DNA of 64,000 nucleotides from the NCBI GenBank assembly GCA_020284085.1, contig JACEVL010000046.1, positions 500,001 through 564,000 on the forward strand, given 5' to 3'. The notes below the pieces were generated by a model. That model saw nothing but the letters and a program-made list of their open reading frames with translations. It did no database searches and was not told the origin of the DNA. Shown here piece after piece: positions 1 to 13,500 of this stretch. The position numbers and the translations under genes were made by a program. Every line of letters begins with the position of its first letter. The stretch's first letter is position 1. Origin of the DNA: Aporrectodea caliginosa. Taxonomy: Eukaryota; Annelida; Clitellata; Crassiclitellata; Lumbricidae.

Positions 1-484
1 AATGTTTGTTAAACAGCCTATAAACTTAATATTAACAAGTCAATTGCCAAAATCATTAAGTCAAGCGTTGATCAGACCTTGATTTGTTTCTGTGTAATGA
101 GGCTGTATCATAGGAAAGATTATTAGGGTTCCCCTTCTCCTTATCCAAGCTTCAGACTGGCATAATTAAAAAATAGCAGTCGCGATGTTTTTCATTGAGA
201 CCATAATGATTATTATGTTACGAGTAAGAAATTAGTGACGTTAAATACAATAATTTTTTACAACTCTTTAACTTTGAGATGGCCTCTGGAATTTGATTAC
301 TGAACAGTGTTCCGAGGTTGAAGATAATTTTTATTACATATTTTGTCCAACACCCCGAGTCCCCACCTGACTGAAGAGTTATACACCATGTGCTCAGAAA
401 AGGAGAACCGAGATAAATTGTAATGGTTGAGTTATATTAAAGAAAGAGATCCCGCTATGACAGTCTATCGCATGCGTTTGCTAA
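1..484. other. A1 upstream / intron 1 sequence, start of duplicated block
   Basis: No gene seen. The first ~480 bases align imperfectly with about 27060-27540, showing that the left end of the A1/A2 duplicated block is off the window. Presumed to be the first intron of A1. Confidence 0.6.
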
Positions 485-927
485 GGGGTCATCTATTAAT
501 TATGACAACACATTTTAGGCAGTTTTTTTACCCCCTCCCCGCCTTGTCAACAACTGTCAAACATTGACGGACCCCCTAAAAATTATTTCAACAATCTCAT
601 AACCGAACCCCCCCCCCCCTTACAAAAATGAAACACAATGGCTCGATAGGCCTACATATAGAATCATTTAAAAAATTACACTGAAAAATGCAATCTTGAA
701 TTAAAAAAAATATGAGTCTAGTTTATAACCAGCTTTTTAGTAGTATTAAACATTAAGCACTTCATGCATTTTTCGACATTAATTAATGTTTTCGAGACCA
801 TTTTTAAGGGTTTGTGTTGACTCATTGGAACAAATTTGTTGGCATCAAATTGTCCCCCTTGTCAACAACTGTCAAACTTTTCCAAACCCGTCCCCCTATT
901 TTGTTGACATAATTAATGGGCGACCCC
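485..927. mobile_element. Harbinger-like MITE, copy 1
   Basis: Inverted ends GGGGTCATCTATTAATTATG and its near complement ending GGGCGACCCC, flanked by TAA on both sides (482-484, 928-930). Internal CCTTGTCAACAACTGTCAAAC motif occurs twice. The A2 block lacks it at the matching site near 27540, so it inserted after the duplication. The 3-bp TNA duplication suggests PIF/Harbinger; this is inference. Confidence 0.75.
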
Positions 928-1182
928 TAAATCTCCTAATCTCCATCCTTCATTCGAAAATTCTCTAAGGAAACGTTTTGCACTAATGTCTTTATTTTTC
1001 AAACAGACCTGTATGAATTTATAACGGCTCCTTCTTTCTCAGTCAAAGCCATTTTGGGCTGGCGTTAGCAACAATCCTTGTGTCTCAATAGGCGTAATTT
1101 CAGAGCAACCGTTCACAATCCACAGAAAGTAAGTATAAGTAAATAAGAAAAGAACGCTTTAGTTCGGTTTCAATTAGCCTAA

Positions 1183-1368
1183 CAGGGATGGGCAAATTAC
1201 TTGGAAAAATGTAATTGAATTACAAATTACAAATTACTTTGGGACATGAAATGTAATTTCAAATTACAAAATACATGGAAAAGTAATTGAATTACAAATT
1301 AACAAATTACAAAATTGCTCAATTTCAAGTAATTTCAATTACGTAATTTCAATTACTGCCCATCCCTG
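1183..1368. mobile_element. hAT-like MITE (186 bp)
   Basis: Ends CAGGGATGGGC / GCCCATCCCTG, perfect 8-bp target duplication TAGCCTAA at 1175-1182 and 1369-1376. Interior is degenerate AATTAC repeats. No coding capacity. Confidence 0.88.
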
Positions 1369-1539
1369 TAGCCTAACGACCCTTTTCTGGATAAAGTGTA
1401 GATTAAGTCCGCAAATTTTGGAAATTGGAAATTGGAAACCCACGTGTTTAAAGTTAGTCTGTAAAAGTGGGTCACAAATGACTATTACAAGACCACCCAC
1501 TATGAGTCGTCATCACGAACGAGACCATATTTTGTTGCT

Positions 1540-1850
1540 CTTTGTCTCTCCCTCACCCTCCCTCCCTTTCTCTCTCTGTCTCTCTGTCTCTCTCTGTCTC
1601 TGTCTTTCTCTCTCTCTATGTCTCTCTCTGTCTCTCTCTCTGTCTGTCTCTCTCTATGTTCCTCTCTCCCTCTAGCTCTCTCTATCTCTTTATTATTCTC
1701 TTACTCTCTGTTTGTTTGTCTGTCTGTCTGTCTATCTATCTATTTCTCTGTCTCGGTCTGTCTGTCTCTCTGTTTGTCTGTCTGTCTCTTTATGTCTCTG
1801 CCTCTGTCTGTCTGTCTCTGTCTGTCTGTCAATCTCTCTTCCACTCTCTC
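1540..1850. repeat. (TCTG/TCTC)n microsatellite
   Basis: Long pyrimidine-rich TCTG/TCTC tract open in several frames by composition only. A shorter version lies at the equivalent A2 position (28257-28312), so the tract predates the duplication. Confidence 0.9.
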
Positions 1851-2669
1851 AGGGGACCGAATTTTGTTCCTCACTTCGTATATCTGAAAACCCTTTGGAT
1901 TTGACGTAGCTCTTCTCAATGAGTTTGTGCTTAGCTTTTAATTAGCGCTCTAGAAATTTCGAGATTAGGAATTCTCTACAAAGTTGTTCGAGTGTTACAC
2001 ATTTTTATACATATTTGTATAAATAAAAATATAAATAAAAATATTATTATAATACACGGGAAAAAACTAAAATGTTATTATAATACACGGAATGTCTACT
2101 GCTGTTGCAATGAATTCCTCTTCCAGTTTCATTCGTTGGGCCAACAGTGGGCCACCAGTTTAACCAGAGGCACATTGCCAACTGTTGATCATAATTATGG
2201 ATATGGCTGTTTGTGCCTGGCTGTTAGACTCATAAAGAACGAAGTCGTTATCACGCATGATGCATGAGACCCTTATGCCCTATATGTTTCTGAATCTCTG
2301 TCACGAATTTCGGGATCAGTTTACACCCTGTGAAACTGTTCTTTCTTTTTTCACACGGCTCCAACAGCCATATACCGTTACTCGATAAACAGCTGGCAGT
2401 TTCATGTTGATTTTTTCTAGTCATTTAAAATTTACCAATTAGTTTGTCACGACCGAGGTCATGAGTAGTTTTTCATTTTCGTTGTTGGCTATAATTAGCC
2501 TGGAAACGTACAAAGTGCAACGTAATCATAAACTCCAAATGTCTAAAGTGCTTGGGAGTTTACGATTACGATTACAAAGACTAGTGCAATACAGCGAGCT
2601 GAATTAGCCTCACAAATTGCGAACTGTATCATTACATCTGTACCATTGTATCATCGGTATCAGTAAATA

Positions 2670-2850
2670 TGGGACCAGGATCCTGAGTGGCCGAGTGGGT
2701 TGGTTCCCGATCGTCACGCCGGCGCCCCGGGTTCGCTTCCCGGTCGGGTCGGTTTATCAGAGATTAATTTCTCGGATCTTTACTGCGGGTGGCTCGGTCG
2801 CATTATAAACGTGGAGTACAATACAACACACAACACAACACAATATACTG
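2670..2850 (+). mobile_element. tRNA-derived SINE, family 1
   Basis: Contains A-box-like GAGTGGCCGAGTGGG and B-box GGTTCGCTTCC at tRNA spacing, followed by a body and an ACAAC-rich 3' tail. Head-to-tail with the next SINE. Confidence 0.65.
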
Positions 2851-3075
2851 GGGCGCGGTGGTATACGGGTATGTTCGGTGCGTTGCAGCTGGAGGGTTGC
2901 GGGTTCGAATCCACCTCAAAGCCGCCGCGTACGGACCCTGGGCAAGTCCTTCACTCGCAATTGCTCATGCGCTTCGGCGTGAAACTCCGACTACAGCAGT
3001 AGTCGGGAGCGCATCTGAATGGGAAATCTGGTTGGGGCGCTATAACAAGTGTTCAAATACAATACAATACAATGT
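2851..3075 (+). mobile_element. tRNA-derived SINE, family 2
   Basis: B-box GGTTCGAATCC, central TCACTCGCAATTGCTCATGC, 3' end GGGGCGCTATAACAAGTG and an (AATAC)n tail. A second copy lies at 20437-20650. Confidence 0.75.
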
Positions 3076-3800
3076 CAAGTACGTATATATTCGCATAATT
3101 TTCAGAATGAAATAGGAGAAGCAGAAGAGCAGTCCCGTAAACTAGCCCTGAAGCAGCCATGGGTATGAAGTGTTAGCGACTTCATTGTTTAGCTTTGACA
3201 TGTGAGGTCAGTTGGTCAGTCATCTGCCTCGCCGTCTCAACTTCCCACCGACCGTTGTAGCTGAGTTGGCTAAGGGGCGCATGTGGAACAAAAATCTCGC
3301 TGCTATGTATTAGTGGCGTCACATAGTGATTATACGGCATTCAAATAGTTGAACGTTCTTCGTGCAGTGCGCATTTTTAAAGCCATGCAATATAATAGTA
3401 ATTGTACTTCGAAAGGTGTCATCGGTCTTCTTAAAACGGTCCAAAACATATCATCAGCTGACACGTTCTAGACTCTAGTGATGTTTGTCAATGAACATCG
3501 GTGGAATTTAAACACATAAGACCTTTTTAAACAATAAATGAGATAATACTGGACGGGCAGTAACATGTAATGTAAAAGAAATAAGTAAACATATCTAGCA
3601 GTTAGTAATTTGCAGAGATGTTGTACTTGGTAGGCTTACTTGTACTTGTATTCGAATATTAAATATCTCAATGTTCTCGCGGGAGACCCGGGCACTTGTT
3701 TTATAACCTAAGAACAATGTACTTGAACTCGTACTTGTTCTGGAAACCTCAGTACCCAGTACAAACGTCTCTGGTATAATTTGTGTTCTATTTGTTTCAG

Positions 3801-4142
3801 CCAAGGGCAACATGACTGCTACTCCTCGTAACACAGTTGTCTTTGCTGGCGACAGAGTGGAACTGGAGTGTCGAGTCGAAGGAAATTCTACGGTCTACAG
3901 ATGGCAAGTGTCGAAACCATCGACGGTATATGCAGTTCAAAACATCTGGAGAATCGATATCTCTGGATCTTCTATGGTAACCATTAATTTTTCGCATCTT
4001 GGGATTTACGTTGACGACACTGGTTCCGGCATCATTTACTATAATTCAACGGATTTGGAAGACGCGGGTAACTACTCGTGCCGTGCAATCAACGGAATTG
4101 ATCAGGAAAAGATATTATACAGCGCTCAGTTGATCGTTTTGG
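3801..4142 (+). CDS. A1 exon: Ig domain 1 (V-like)
   Basis: Acceptor tttgtttcag ends at 3800 and donor g|gtgaat begins at 4143; 342 nt, phase 1 at both ends. Canonical Ig residues are visible: Cys in VELECRV, Trp in YRWQV, and the DLEDAGNYSC motif before the last strand LIVLG. Several N-glycosylation sequons (NST, NFS, NYS) fit an extracellular position. A GAT/GTC-rich microsatellite starts about 45 bases after the donor, so translation past 4142 is intronic. Confidence 0.85.
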
Positions 4143-6746
4143 GTGAATATCGGACAATCGGAAGACAAACCAAAAACAGTTTCTTTCATCATCATTATGA
4201 TCGTCATCATCGTCGTCGTCGTCGTCGTCGTCATTAGAATAATAACAACAACAACAAAAACGACGACGACGACGACCACCATCATCTTCATCTTCATCAT
4301 TATCTTCATCGTCATCAATACCATCAGTTCTTGACTCCATCCATTGTGTTGCACTGCAGCAATCAGCCTCCTACTCTCAAGACTTACTTATCACTCCATT
4401 GATGTTTGATCCAGGACGCTAAGCAATAGACTAAACCAATGTTATCCAATGTAAGCGAGACTTAAATTCAAGAGGAGGCAACCATTGGCAACATCCTGGT
4501 CATTGGAGTCATTTAGTCAATGAAAGTTCCAGTATATAAGGAAGCAACAGGAGTCAACTGCGTATGAAAGCGAGTAAACACAAGTTAAAGCTTTTGACAG
4601 CGACCATGAGATACATTGGCGTTTACGTTTAATTAATTTCAGCTGCAAAGGGAATCGCCTTGACTTTCCCAATTCCACAAAAAGCTGCTCTCACTTTTAA
4701 TTAATGCAGTCCCTTTCAACAGCCATTTCATTCATGGTCGTCTTCGTAACTTAATGATAGGCGTTTCTGAACACTGCAATTTCTGCACTCCTATACTAAG
4801 GAGTTCTTATGTACATCATATTGCGATACCGCGTATTCATGCTTGGACGATGCTGCTACCCGGCAACTCAACTCATATCCCTGCAGTGCGGATTGAGGGA
4901 GGGTTTTGTCATAATTTATACAGAGCATATGAAGTGGGCTTTCAAGATACCTTCTGAGCCTAACACCGACGAATGAGCACAAGTGTTACTGAAAGGTGCC
5001 TCATGATCTATGTTCCTCTATCCTGCGTCAAACTTAATCATGTTGATATAGTTTAATTAATTAAGAACAAACAGTTAATCAGTAGGCTAACTAAGGTTTG
5101 ACGAGGATTTTAATTAGGCTATAACAAGAATTTAATGTATTAATAAACTGATGGTAATGATAAAACTGTTTTAGAATCTTTGCCAAACTGTACCTCAAGC
5201 TACTGGAATGAGAACGACTCTTCAATAGTAAATATAACAATGCAGTGTAGTTTGAATTTCCGTGGATTCTGGGCACCAACGATGGAATGGAAACGGAATG
5301 ATGGCAACGGAATTGCAAATGGGAAAGATCAGGAGGTGGAAGGTACAATTGAGAACCAGACTATTCCAAATTCTCTTGTCACGTCTTCTCTCACAGTGAG
5401 ACGGGATTCGCTTGGAGAAGGAACTTACTTCTCCTGCAGAATCTACTTTCAAAGAACTTCCGATGGCATTCTCATCATGAATGCCACAAATATTCCAGAT
5501 TTCGTTTATGTCTGGAACTCATCAGTTTATAGCAAAGATCCTTCCTCTTCCGAAGCATCAGAACACACGGGTCAGAGACGTAAGGGTTACTAAGTGCTCT
5601 ATTATTTTAATCCCTCACCATCGCTGCCCGTTTGAATGGTGCCACGTCATATAAAACCCCCGTGTACGACTGGAACCCTGAACTTCAGTGGGAATTGTTG
5701 TTGTTGATTATTATCATTGTTACTATGAATAATTAGTAACTTATAATCATACTGGTAGCAAATGCACAATGCAAAAACCGATGGCGCACCAAAACGAAGA
5801 GTAATTATTGGGTCAATATTTGAAGCGATCAGTTCATTAAGACTGAGAGGTGGTGGATAAGCAATTTGAAAAGTAAGTCTTAAGTTAAAAAGGAAATGGC
5901 ATAACAGACTAAGCAGAACGAAGAGATACAGGGGCAAATGGTTAGATATAGGGAGACAAAGGTATACATGTTGTCTGGTTTGAGATATCATTGTCCTGTC
6001 TCCATTAAACAATAAAAGATGACCGTGAACAAGGCAAAGATATTGCATTGTCTGGTTTACAGTAACCTTTTGTTGTTTGTAATATTGTATTTGGCTTAAA
6101 GTTGTTTTTATTGAAGTTTTGCTTGGAATTATACTATGTTCTTTGGAATGGTCACAGTTAGAATTACAATGATATTGTGCTGCTTCAAATAATAGTAGGC
6201 ATAATATATTATGAGAAATAGAGGCATGTTATAGTGACATATACATGTAGATTATCTTGTTCTAAATAACACTCTAAACAATTATTAACATAAGTGTAAT
6301 TCGATAGAAGGAGACCCTATGGCTCCAGTATAATTGGTTCTGGTAGTTTTCTGTTTGAGACAGTGATAATTATGTTCCGTCATGTGTTCTTCCACAGCGA
6401 AGTCAATTTCCATGAGTAATTGTTAGATGCTCAATGAAGTAATATAGATAATGTGGTCGATGCACATTTTGTGTCTGGACACATTAACATAATAACATTA
6501 TTAGTATTTGCTAAAGATGACATCGAGTGAACCAGGCTGCTATAATTATTATCATAGTACTGATACCATCAGTACGATGAAGAGATGAAAATGTGGGTCA
6601 TTATAACGTTGCCTGCAGCATAGCGTGGTGCATGCATAGATAGACGTGCATACATATAATATGCATAATACGCATGTATTTGTGTGGGCCTATGTACGTA
6701 CGCACGTATGTATTTATGCATGTAGACTATGTATGTACTATGTATT

Positions 6747-6780
<34 letters not shown>

Positions 6781-6798
6781 TGTATGTATGTATGTATG

Positions 6799-6829
<31 letters not shown>

Positions 6830-7450
6830 TGTATGTATATTATGTATGTATACATATTTACAACTGCCATAATTGTAAATATGTTGTCGGTTACAGGAAA
6901 AATAAATTGAATTGAAGTGAATATATGTATGAGTTTGGGATAATCATTGGCCTATTATAATTATAGTCTATTTCATTTTTACAATGATTTAACTGGTTTG
7001 GTCGGAAGCTGCGCTGATGAGTTGTTTATTCTTCTATAGTGGGCTTTATAAATACCAGATTGCAATTACAATAACAATTATGGCCTATCGACTACTATAA
7101 TATTATGTCCGTTTGTCTGCCTTGACCTCCTTTTGTCTTCGTTTGTTTTATCGCTAGAGGTTCTGCTGGTCCTGTGGTGGGTTTCCATCTGCGTGGCTCT
7201 ACCACTTCTGGTTGTTGCCGTAACCGTAACCAGCGCCTGTCAGATAAGGAAGCGAATGAGAGGTATCATTGGAATATCTACTGGCATATTATTAAAATAT
7301 ACACTGGCATATCATTGGAATATTTACTGGCACATAATCTTCACTAAAGAAATAAGACGCCTAGTTAGAATCACTATTTTCATCGTGCATTGTCATTGCA
7401 AGCGTTACCAGAAATTTGAAGAGCTTCTTTTCCGGAAAGGCTAATCAGAT

Positions 7451-7504
<54 letters not shown>

Positions 7505-10500
7505 GATAGGCCAAAGTAGTGTCTAGCTAGTATCTGCTCAGTTGGAACAACTGGAATTTCTCTAGTCTCTGTACTCCACATCTCCGACAAATACGTTTCC
7601 TGCTGTGCTTTTTCTTTACCATTTTCGGGGAATATATTTTATATATTATAATTAATGCTCTATGTTTTCTTTTCTTTTTCTCATTTTTGTGTCGTTTAGT
7701 TGTTGTTCTGCCCCTGTGGCGTAATAAAGTGTTCATTTGGTGTTTCTCACCCATTCCACAAATCTATTCCTGTTTGCATAGCCGCTATAATTAAGGGCCA
7801 TGTCTTGAATCTTTGTAGCCCGACGAGAACGTTTAGAAGAAGAGAAGGAAAGAGAAAGAAAGGCAGCGCACGTTTACGAAAACGGTTCGATTCAATCCAA
7901 TCTAATATAGTATAATCTAATCTAATCTAATCTAATCAAGCTAATAATTATAATCTAATCTAATTGAACTTAATAATAATCTATCTAGTGTAATCTAGTT
8001 TAGGGGTCGTCCATTAATTATGTCAACAAATTTTTGAATGTTTTTACCCCCCTACCTCCTTGTCAACAACTGTCAAACATTGACGGAAGGAAAGAAAATT
8101 ATGTCAACAATCCCAGAAATACGAAAACGGCCGTAACCGGACTAAAATTTTTTTCCCAATGACCTTTTTTAGAAATTTGAACTCCGATTACTTTTTTTCT
8201 ACTCTTTTTTAGATGACCTTTTTTAGACATTTCACATTACATTGGGAAAAAGTTGTTGACGTCAACTTGCCCCTTCCCCCTGTCAACAACTGTCAAACTT
8301 TTCCAAACCCCCTATTTTGTTGACATAATTAATCTTAGCTTAAGATTACTCTAGATTAGTCTAGTCTAGTCTGGTTTAGTCTAGAATATAGCAATAGAAT
8401 CCTAAAAAAACAAATAATTATAGTGTTTTGGGGTATAAAAAGACCTTTCTGAACAGAGTGCTTACCAGCCTTAGTATTACTTCTGGCTTTCGACCTGGCT
8501 TTCCTAATGATCAGTGACTTGATTACGATTAACTTCAAGCGATGTTCGCTTACGCCTTTTGCATTGTGGCAATGGCTCTACAGAAATCGTTAATTATAGC
8601 CGAGTATCAATCATAATCATAAACTCCAAATTTCGAAGACGCTACTCTAGAGACAAGAGCAGGGCACGAGCTTATTCACGAGCGCTGTCTGTTTACTTTA
8701 AAAACCACTGAAACATCGTGCTACGTTTTTACTGCATGTTTTTGTAAAGTATGGACGTTTGCCTCGCGCTAGTAAAGATAACTTGCTTAGTCTAACATTG
8801 ATTGCTAACAGATAAAATTAGATAGCTGAGTTTTCTATGGACGCAAATGAAGCTAAAATCCTGAGATATCATTCTGGAGTTCAGCCCTTCGATTGACTTT
8901 ACTTTACATCTATTTTAATTAACAATGAACCATGTGTTGAATAGTCCTAAACAGTTTCGAGATTTTATTTTCTATTTCAGACGAAAGACCAGAAAATACG
9001 ACTTACGCCGATATAAATGAATCTCAGATCAGTGAGCAAAATATTAATCAATGATAATTTGACACTTCAAGAAAAACAGTATTAACTCGTAAATTTTCAA
9101 ATATTAAATAAATAATGAAAGGTTTTTAATTTTGAGTAACATAAGTCATATAATTATTAAATGGCTATCCATTTATAAATTAGTAAACCGCTAACCAATT
9201 ACATGTATGCTGTGAGTAGCTAAGCCAAGGCGTCAACGAGTTAATGAGTCAAACAGTGAGTCAATGAGCAAATAAGTGGTTGAGTGAATGGGGTCGAAGA
9301 TCGGTGAACGAATGAATGAACGTGTGATTTAGAGAAAAAGTCACATAATGAATTAGTCAATGAATTGATTGGTATAAAGAATCAACCTTTCATGCAGTGA
9401 GTCAATGAGAAAACGAGTCATCGGGTAAATCAGTGAGAAAATGAGTGAATTAAATGAATGAGATAATGAGACAATCAATGAGTGGGTGGAATGGTGATCA
9501 AAAGGGTCAACGACTTAATCAGTCTATTATTCAGTAAGTAAGTGAGCCAGTGAGTACACCATTTAATCAATCAATCGATTTAATTAATTAAGAAGCCAGT
9601 CAAGCAGTCATAATACGCAATAAGTCACATCACCAAATAATAGTTCGATGATGCTATTGAGATGATCTCAATAGCACCATCGAACTATTATTTGGTGATG
9701 TGACTTATTGCGTATTGGATCTCAATGAGATCCGGAGAAGAAATCTTCCAATGGAGCTTGGATTTTCTTGAACGACTGATGAATTAATATCTGCTGCATC
9801 TATGTTTCGTAGGTCCAGTGGACAAACCACCGAAAACCAGACCTCGACTTCAGACAATAAAACCAGATAATTCAGTTACATGTATGCAACAACCTGAAGG
9901 TTGGAATTCCATCGATTCATGTATACGTATACATTCGAACGAATGAATGAATTAATGGAAATGGAATGACTGAATGACTGAAAGGAAGAAAACAGAAATT
10001 GATTTAATTAATAAGGGCGACATTTGTCATTTTGCTCATTAATAACTGGCTCTCAATTAAACTCATTCGTTAGAAAGTACGTCCCAATCGCTTCTGTGTG
10101 TGTGGCATATCTCAATGATTTCAGTCTGGGACTATCACGGTCTATACTGGTTGCTATACCTATAAGAACGAGAATATTCTTCATGTGAACTGGTTGTTTT
10201 AAGCTAATTCTGACATTTAAGCTGGCAAGCAATGCCTTGCGGAGGTAAGAGAAGATCGCTGTACAACAGTTGTTAGCATCGCGTCACATATAATTTATAG
10301 TTCGTTCCAGTGCATATTTTAACGGGTTTGGACTACTGGGACAAATCTGCGACTCTACTTTCAATGTTATTGGGAACTAATAAGGAAAGTAGAGTATTAC
10401 ATGGGACAAATCACCAAAACTACTAGGACAACTCCTAAAACTACTGTGGCAAATCCTAAAACTACTGAGACAAATGTTGTCCCAGTAGTTATACAGTTAA

Positions 10501-13500
10501 AATATGCACTGGTTCGTTCCTCTTACTAGCAGCAAACTAGCATCAGAGTTTTGGGCCCATTATTTTGTTACTTTCAGTTGAATTAATAAAACAGTCCGGT
10601 CGTGCTTTACTCATCCCAAGGTTCATCTAAACTTGGCGAGTGCAGCGTATAAAATGACAATAACCAAAATGAGATACTTTGTAACACATACTTCTGCTCG
10701 GTCTCTTATTTCAATTCAGTTTCAAATTGACACATTTTCAATTGGCCCATCTATCGGAATGACATTCTGGGTATTGAATCGACTGAGGATTCATTTTGGC
10801 TGTTTCATCGGCTGATCGATCAATCCACTGTTCGTTGTACATCGTCGATATAGAAGCTGTTGGCTACTTAATGTAGGCCTACATTTAATAGAAATGAATT
10901 AAAATTAACAAGTAATTTACAATGACAACTAGTATTTGCAAAAGATAACATAGACCTGATAGATGCTCGATGACGTGAAGTGGACGAAATGTGAAAGCCA
11001 CTTCTTTGTTTGAGAAGACGAACAAAATGGCGGCGACCTTTAATGGGTAACTCTATAATGGGCTCCTTGGGAATGTTGGTACTTCCTATGAGACCAGTAC
11101 AGAGATCTTATGAATCCCATCTAATGCCATTGGAAAATGCTGGCAAGGTAACACGCCAAGACCTCATCGTGTTGACCTACACTAATCGTATCGTATCTAA
11201 GGTTCCTCTCAAAGAACAACCTAATCATAGGCGCTCCAAGTGCGCAAGTCCAGAGAGAAAAGAAAAGTCTTGAGACCACGAGTAGACGCAGTAATGCCCC
11301 CATTTTAGCACGTTGTTGCGAATCGCAGGTGGAGGTAATTCCGGAGCGAAGGACCATCAGAAGCATAAGCACCATGTCGGGCAGTTAGTCTCTCATAATT
11401 ATAATCTCGTCAAACACACACAGGCAAGCATTGGAGATAGACGAGTTCAGTGTCATTTTCAGGTGTTCTAGTAGGCCTACTAAACAGCTATTTAGAGTAA
11501 TGTCAGGAAGTTGTTCTTAATTAATTTTGAATTCGAGACCTACTAACAAGTCTTTTGCGTTGATTTCTTGTAGATCAAGAGGACACATCAGCTGAAAGCA
11601 TATCGCAGATGGAACCAGCGCAAGGTTGCATAGCCACAGCACAACAAATTGGTTAGAAATCCCATTGGTTTAGGATTTCGGATTCTTGGAATATTAGCTG
11701 CTGCCCGTAATGCCAGTCCAAAGCCTAGAGAAAGGAGGAGGGCAACGATAATCATCTTTTTATGACACTTCGTCGTTAAACAGTAACTAACTGACGTTTT
11801 GTAAAGTTTCTGAAATTCAAAATTTGCTGCACTAGTGAATAAACGAATCTATAAATGAGTTATTAATTTTAAGACATATAAATGTTTGCCTTAAATAATT
11901 CAATTTGTATTACTTCGTAGGTGCTTTATTATACTTAAAGAAATAAAACATAACTATAAATCTATAATTAAGCTTAGAGCTGTACCGATTTAACGGCCAT
12001 ACGCGTAATCGGGCCGATTATTAGAACAATCGGCATAATCGGGTATCGGTAGCAATAATCGGTTAATCGGTGCCGATGTCAAAATTGTGTTATAATTTAA
12101 TAATTTTACTTGAATTATTGCATATTCCAAGGTATTTGCTTCGATTTTCATCTATCGTTTTACGTCCCTTATTATTTACGCATTAAAACATTAATTTCCC
12201 AACTTAACTTTGTCTTACCTACTAAAGATGATAAACATATTTTAATCTCACGAGTCCTGTATAGAAAGCCATCACCTGCCCACCAATCCTGATAAATATC
12301 TAATATAGTCTTATATAGATAGCATGCATGCATTCTCATCACATTCTCAGTCCCTCTCTCCTTCTAATAATAACTAAATAATTCATCAGGCATGGACATA
12401 GTTGATGACAATTTCTCGCCTTATTGTCGCTCTAATAAATTATGGGCTTCTCGTTTTATGGTATGATCTTGCTTAGCATTCACTCGTAACTCTGGTTTAC
12501 TCACAATGTACCTGATAGCGGTGTGACTATCAGTTTTGTTGTTGTTACCAATAAACGAATATAATAATAATAATTTAAACGTCCACCTTTATAGTTGTGA
12601 CGCTAGATTACTGGTTTATGTTTCGGAACCGAACATTTTGACTAAACAAATAATGAAATATTCGGTCTCATAATGGGTACTGGCAATTTAATAATCGGCT
12701 ATACGCGGTATCGGTATCGGCAATTTAATAATCGGCCATACGCGGTATCGGCATAATCGGCAAAAAGCGATATCGGTACAGCTCTAATTAAGCTGTAATG
12801 TATTATTGATTGCACTAATTAATTAGCAACCCATATGATAAGTTATTACTTGTACATGTAGATCAAGTGCATACATCAGCTGAAAGAATATTGCAGATAA
12901 AACGAGCGCAAGATTGCGTGGCTACAGAAAATGAAATTGGTTAGATATTCCATTGGTTTTGGACTTCGGTTTCTTAGACCTATTTTTATATTAATTTATT
13001 CAATTTGTATCATTACGTACGTGTATTACATTTCTAAGAAGTTAAACATTACTTTCAACTTAAAATTACACTATATATGGAGTGTAATTAATTACACTAA
13101 TATTAACAACATGCGATAAGTTTTTACTAGTTATTAGTAGTTTAATTAATATTAGTAACTAAATAGTTATCTGTAGTGTATTTAGAAGTTGTTCCAGATT
13201 AATTTTAAATTGTTTTAGTTTTTCAATTTCATATCACTTAGTGTTGCGCTTCAGCTTAGTTTCTTGTAACTAGTTTCAGATTATCTGAAGATTGCAGATG
13301 CTGGACCTCTTTACCATACACTGGACCCAAATCAATCTGGTAATCATAATGCACCATTATAAATATAGTACGGCCTAAATCAATCACTTCATTCCTCTAT
13401 CACGTCAATCAATAAATCCACAAACCAATCAGGCAATAAGTCAGTCAGTCAGTCAGTCAGTCAATCAATCAATCAATCGATCGATCAATCAATGACACTC

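Noticed and set aside
1418..1909. Overlapping Ser/Leu/Cys-rich frames
   Set aside because: Artefact of the TCTG/TCTC microsatellite; the same tract is noncoding in A2.
2690..2960. tRNA genes
   Set aside because: A and B boxes are present but no full cloverleaf was made out by eye, and both are followed by SINE bodies and simple-repeat tails.
9225..9600. CRISPR-like array
   Set aside because: The repeats are short, degenerate and without unique spacers; this is a eukaryotic diffuse octamer repeat shared with A2.
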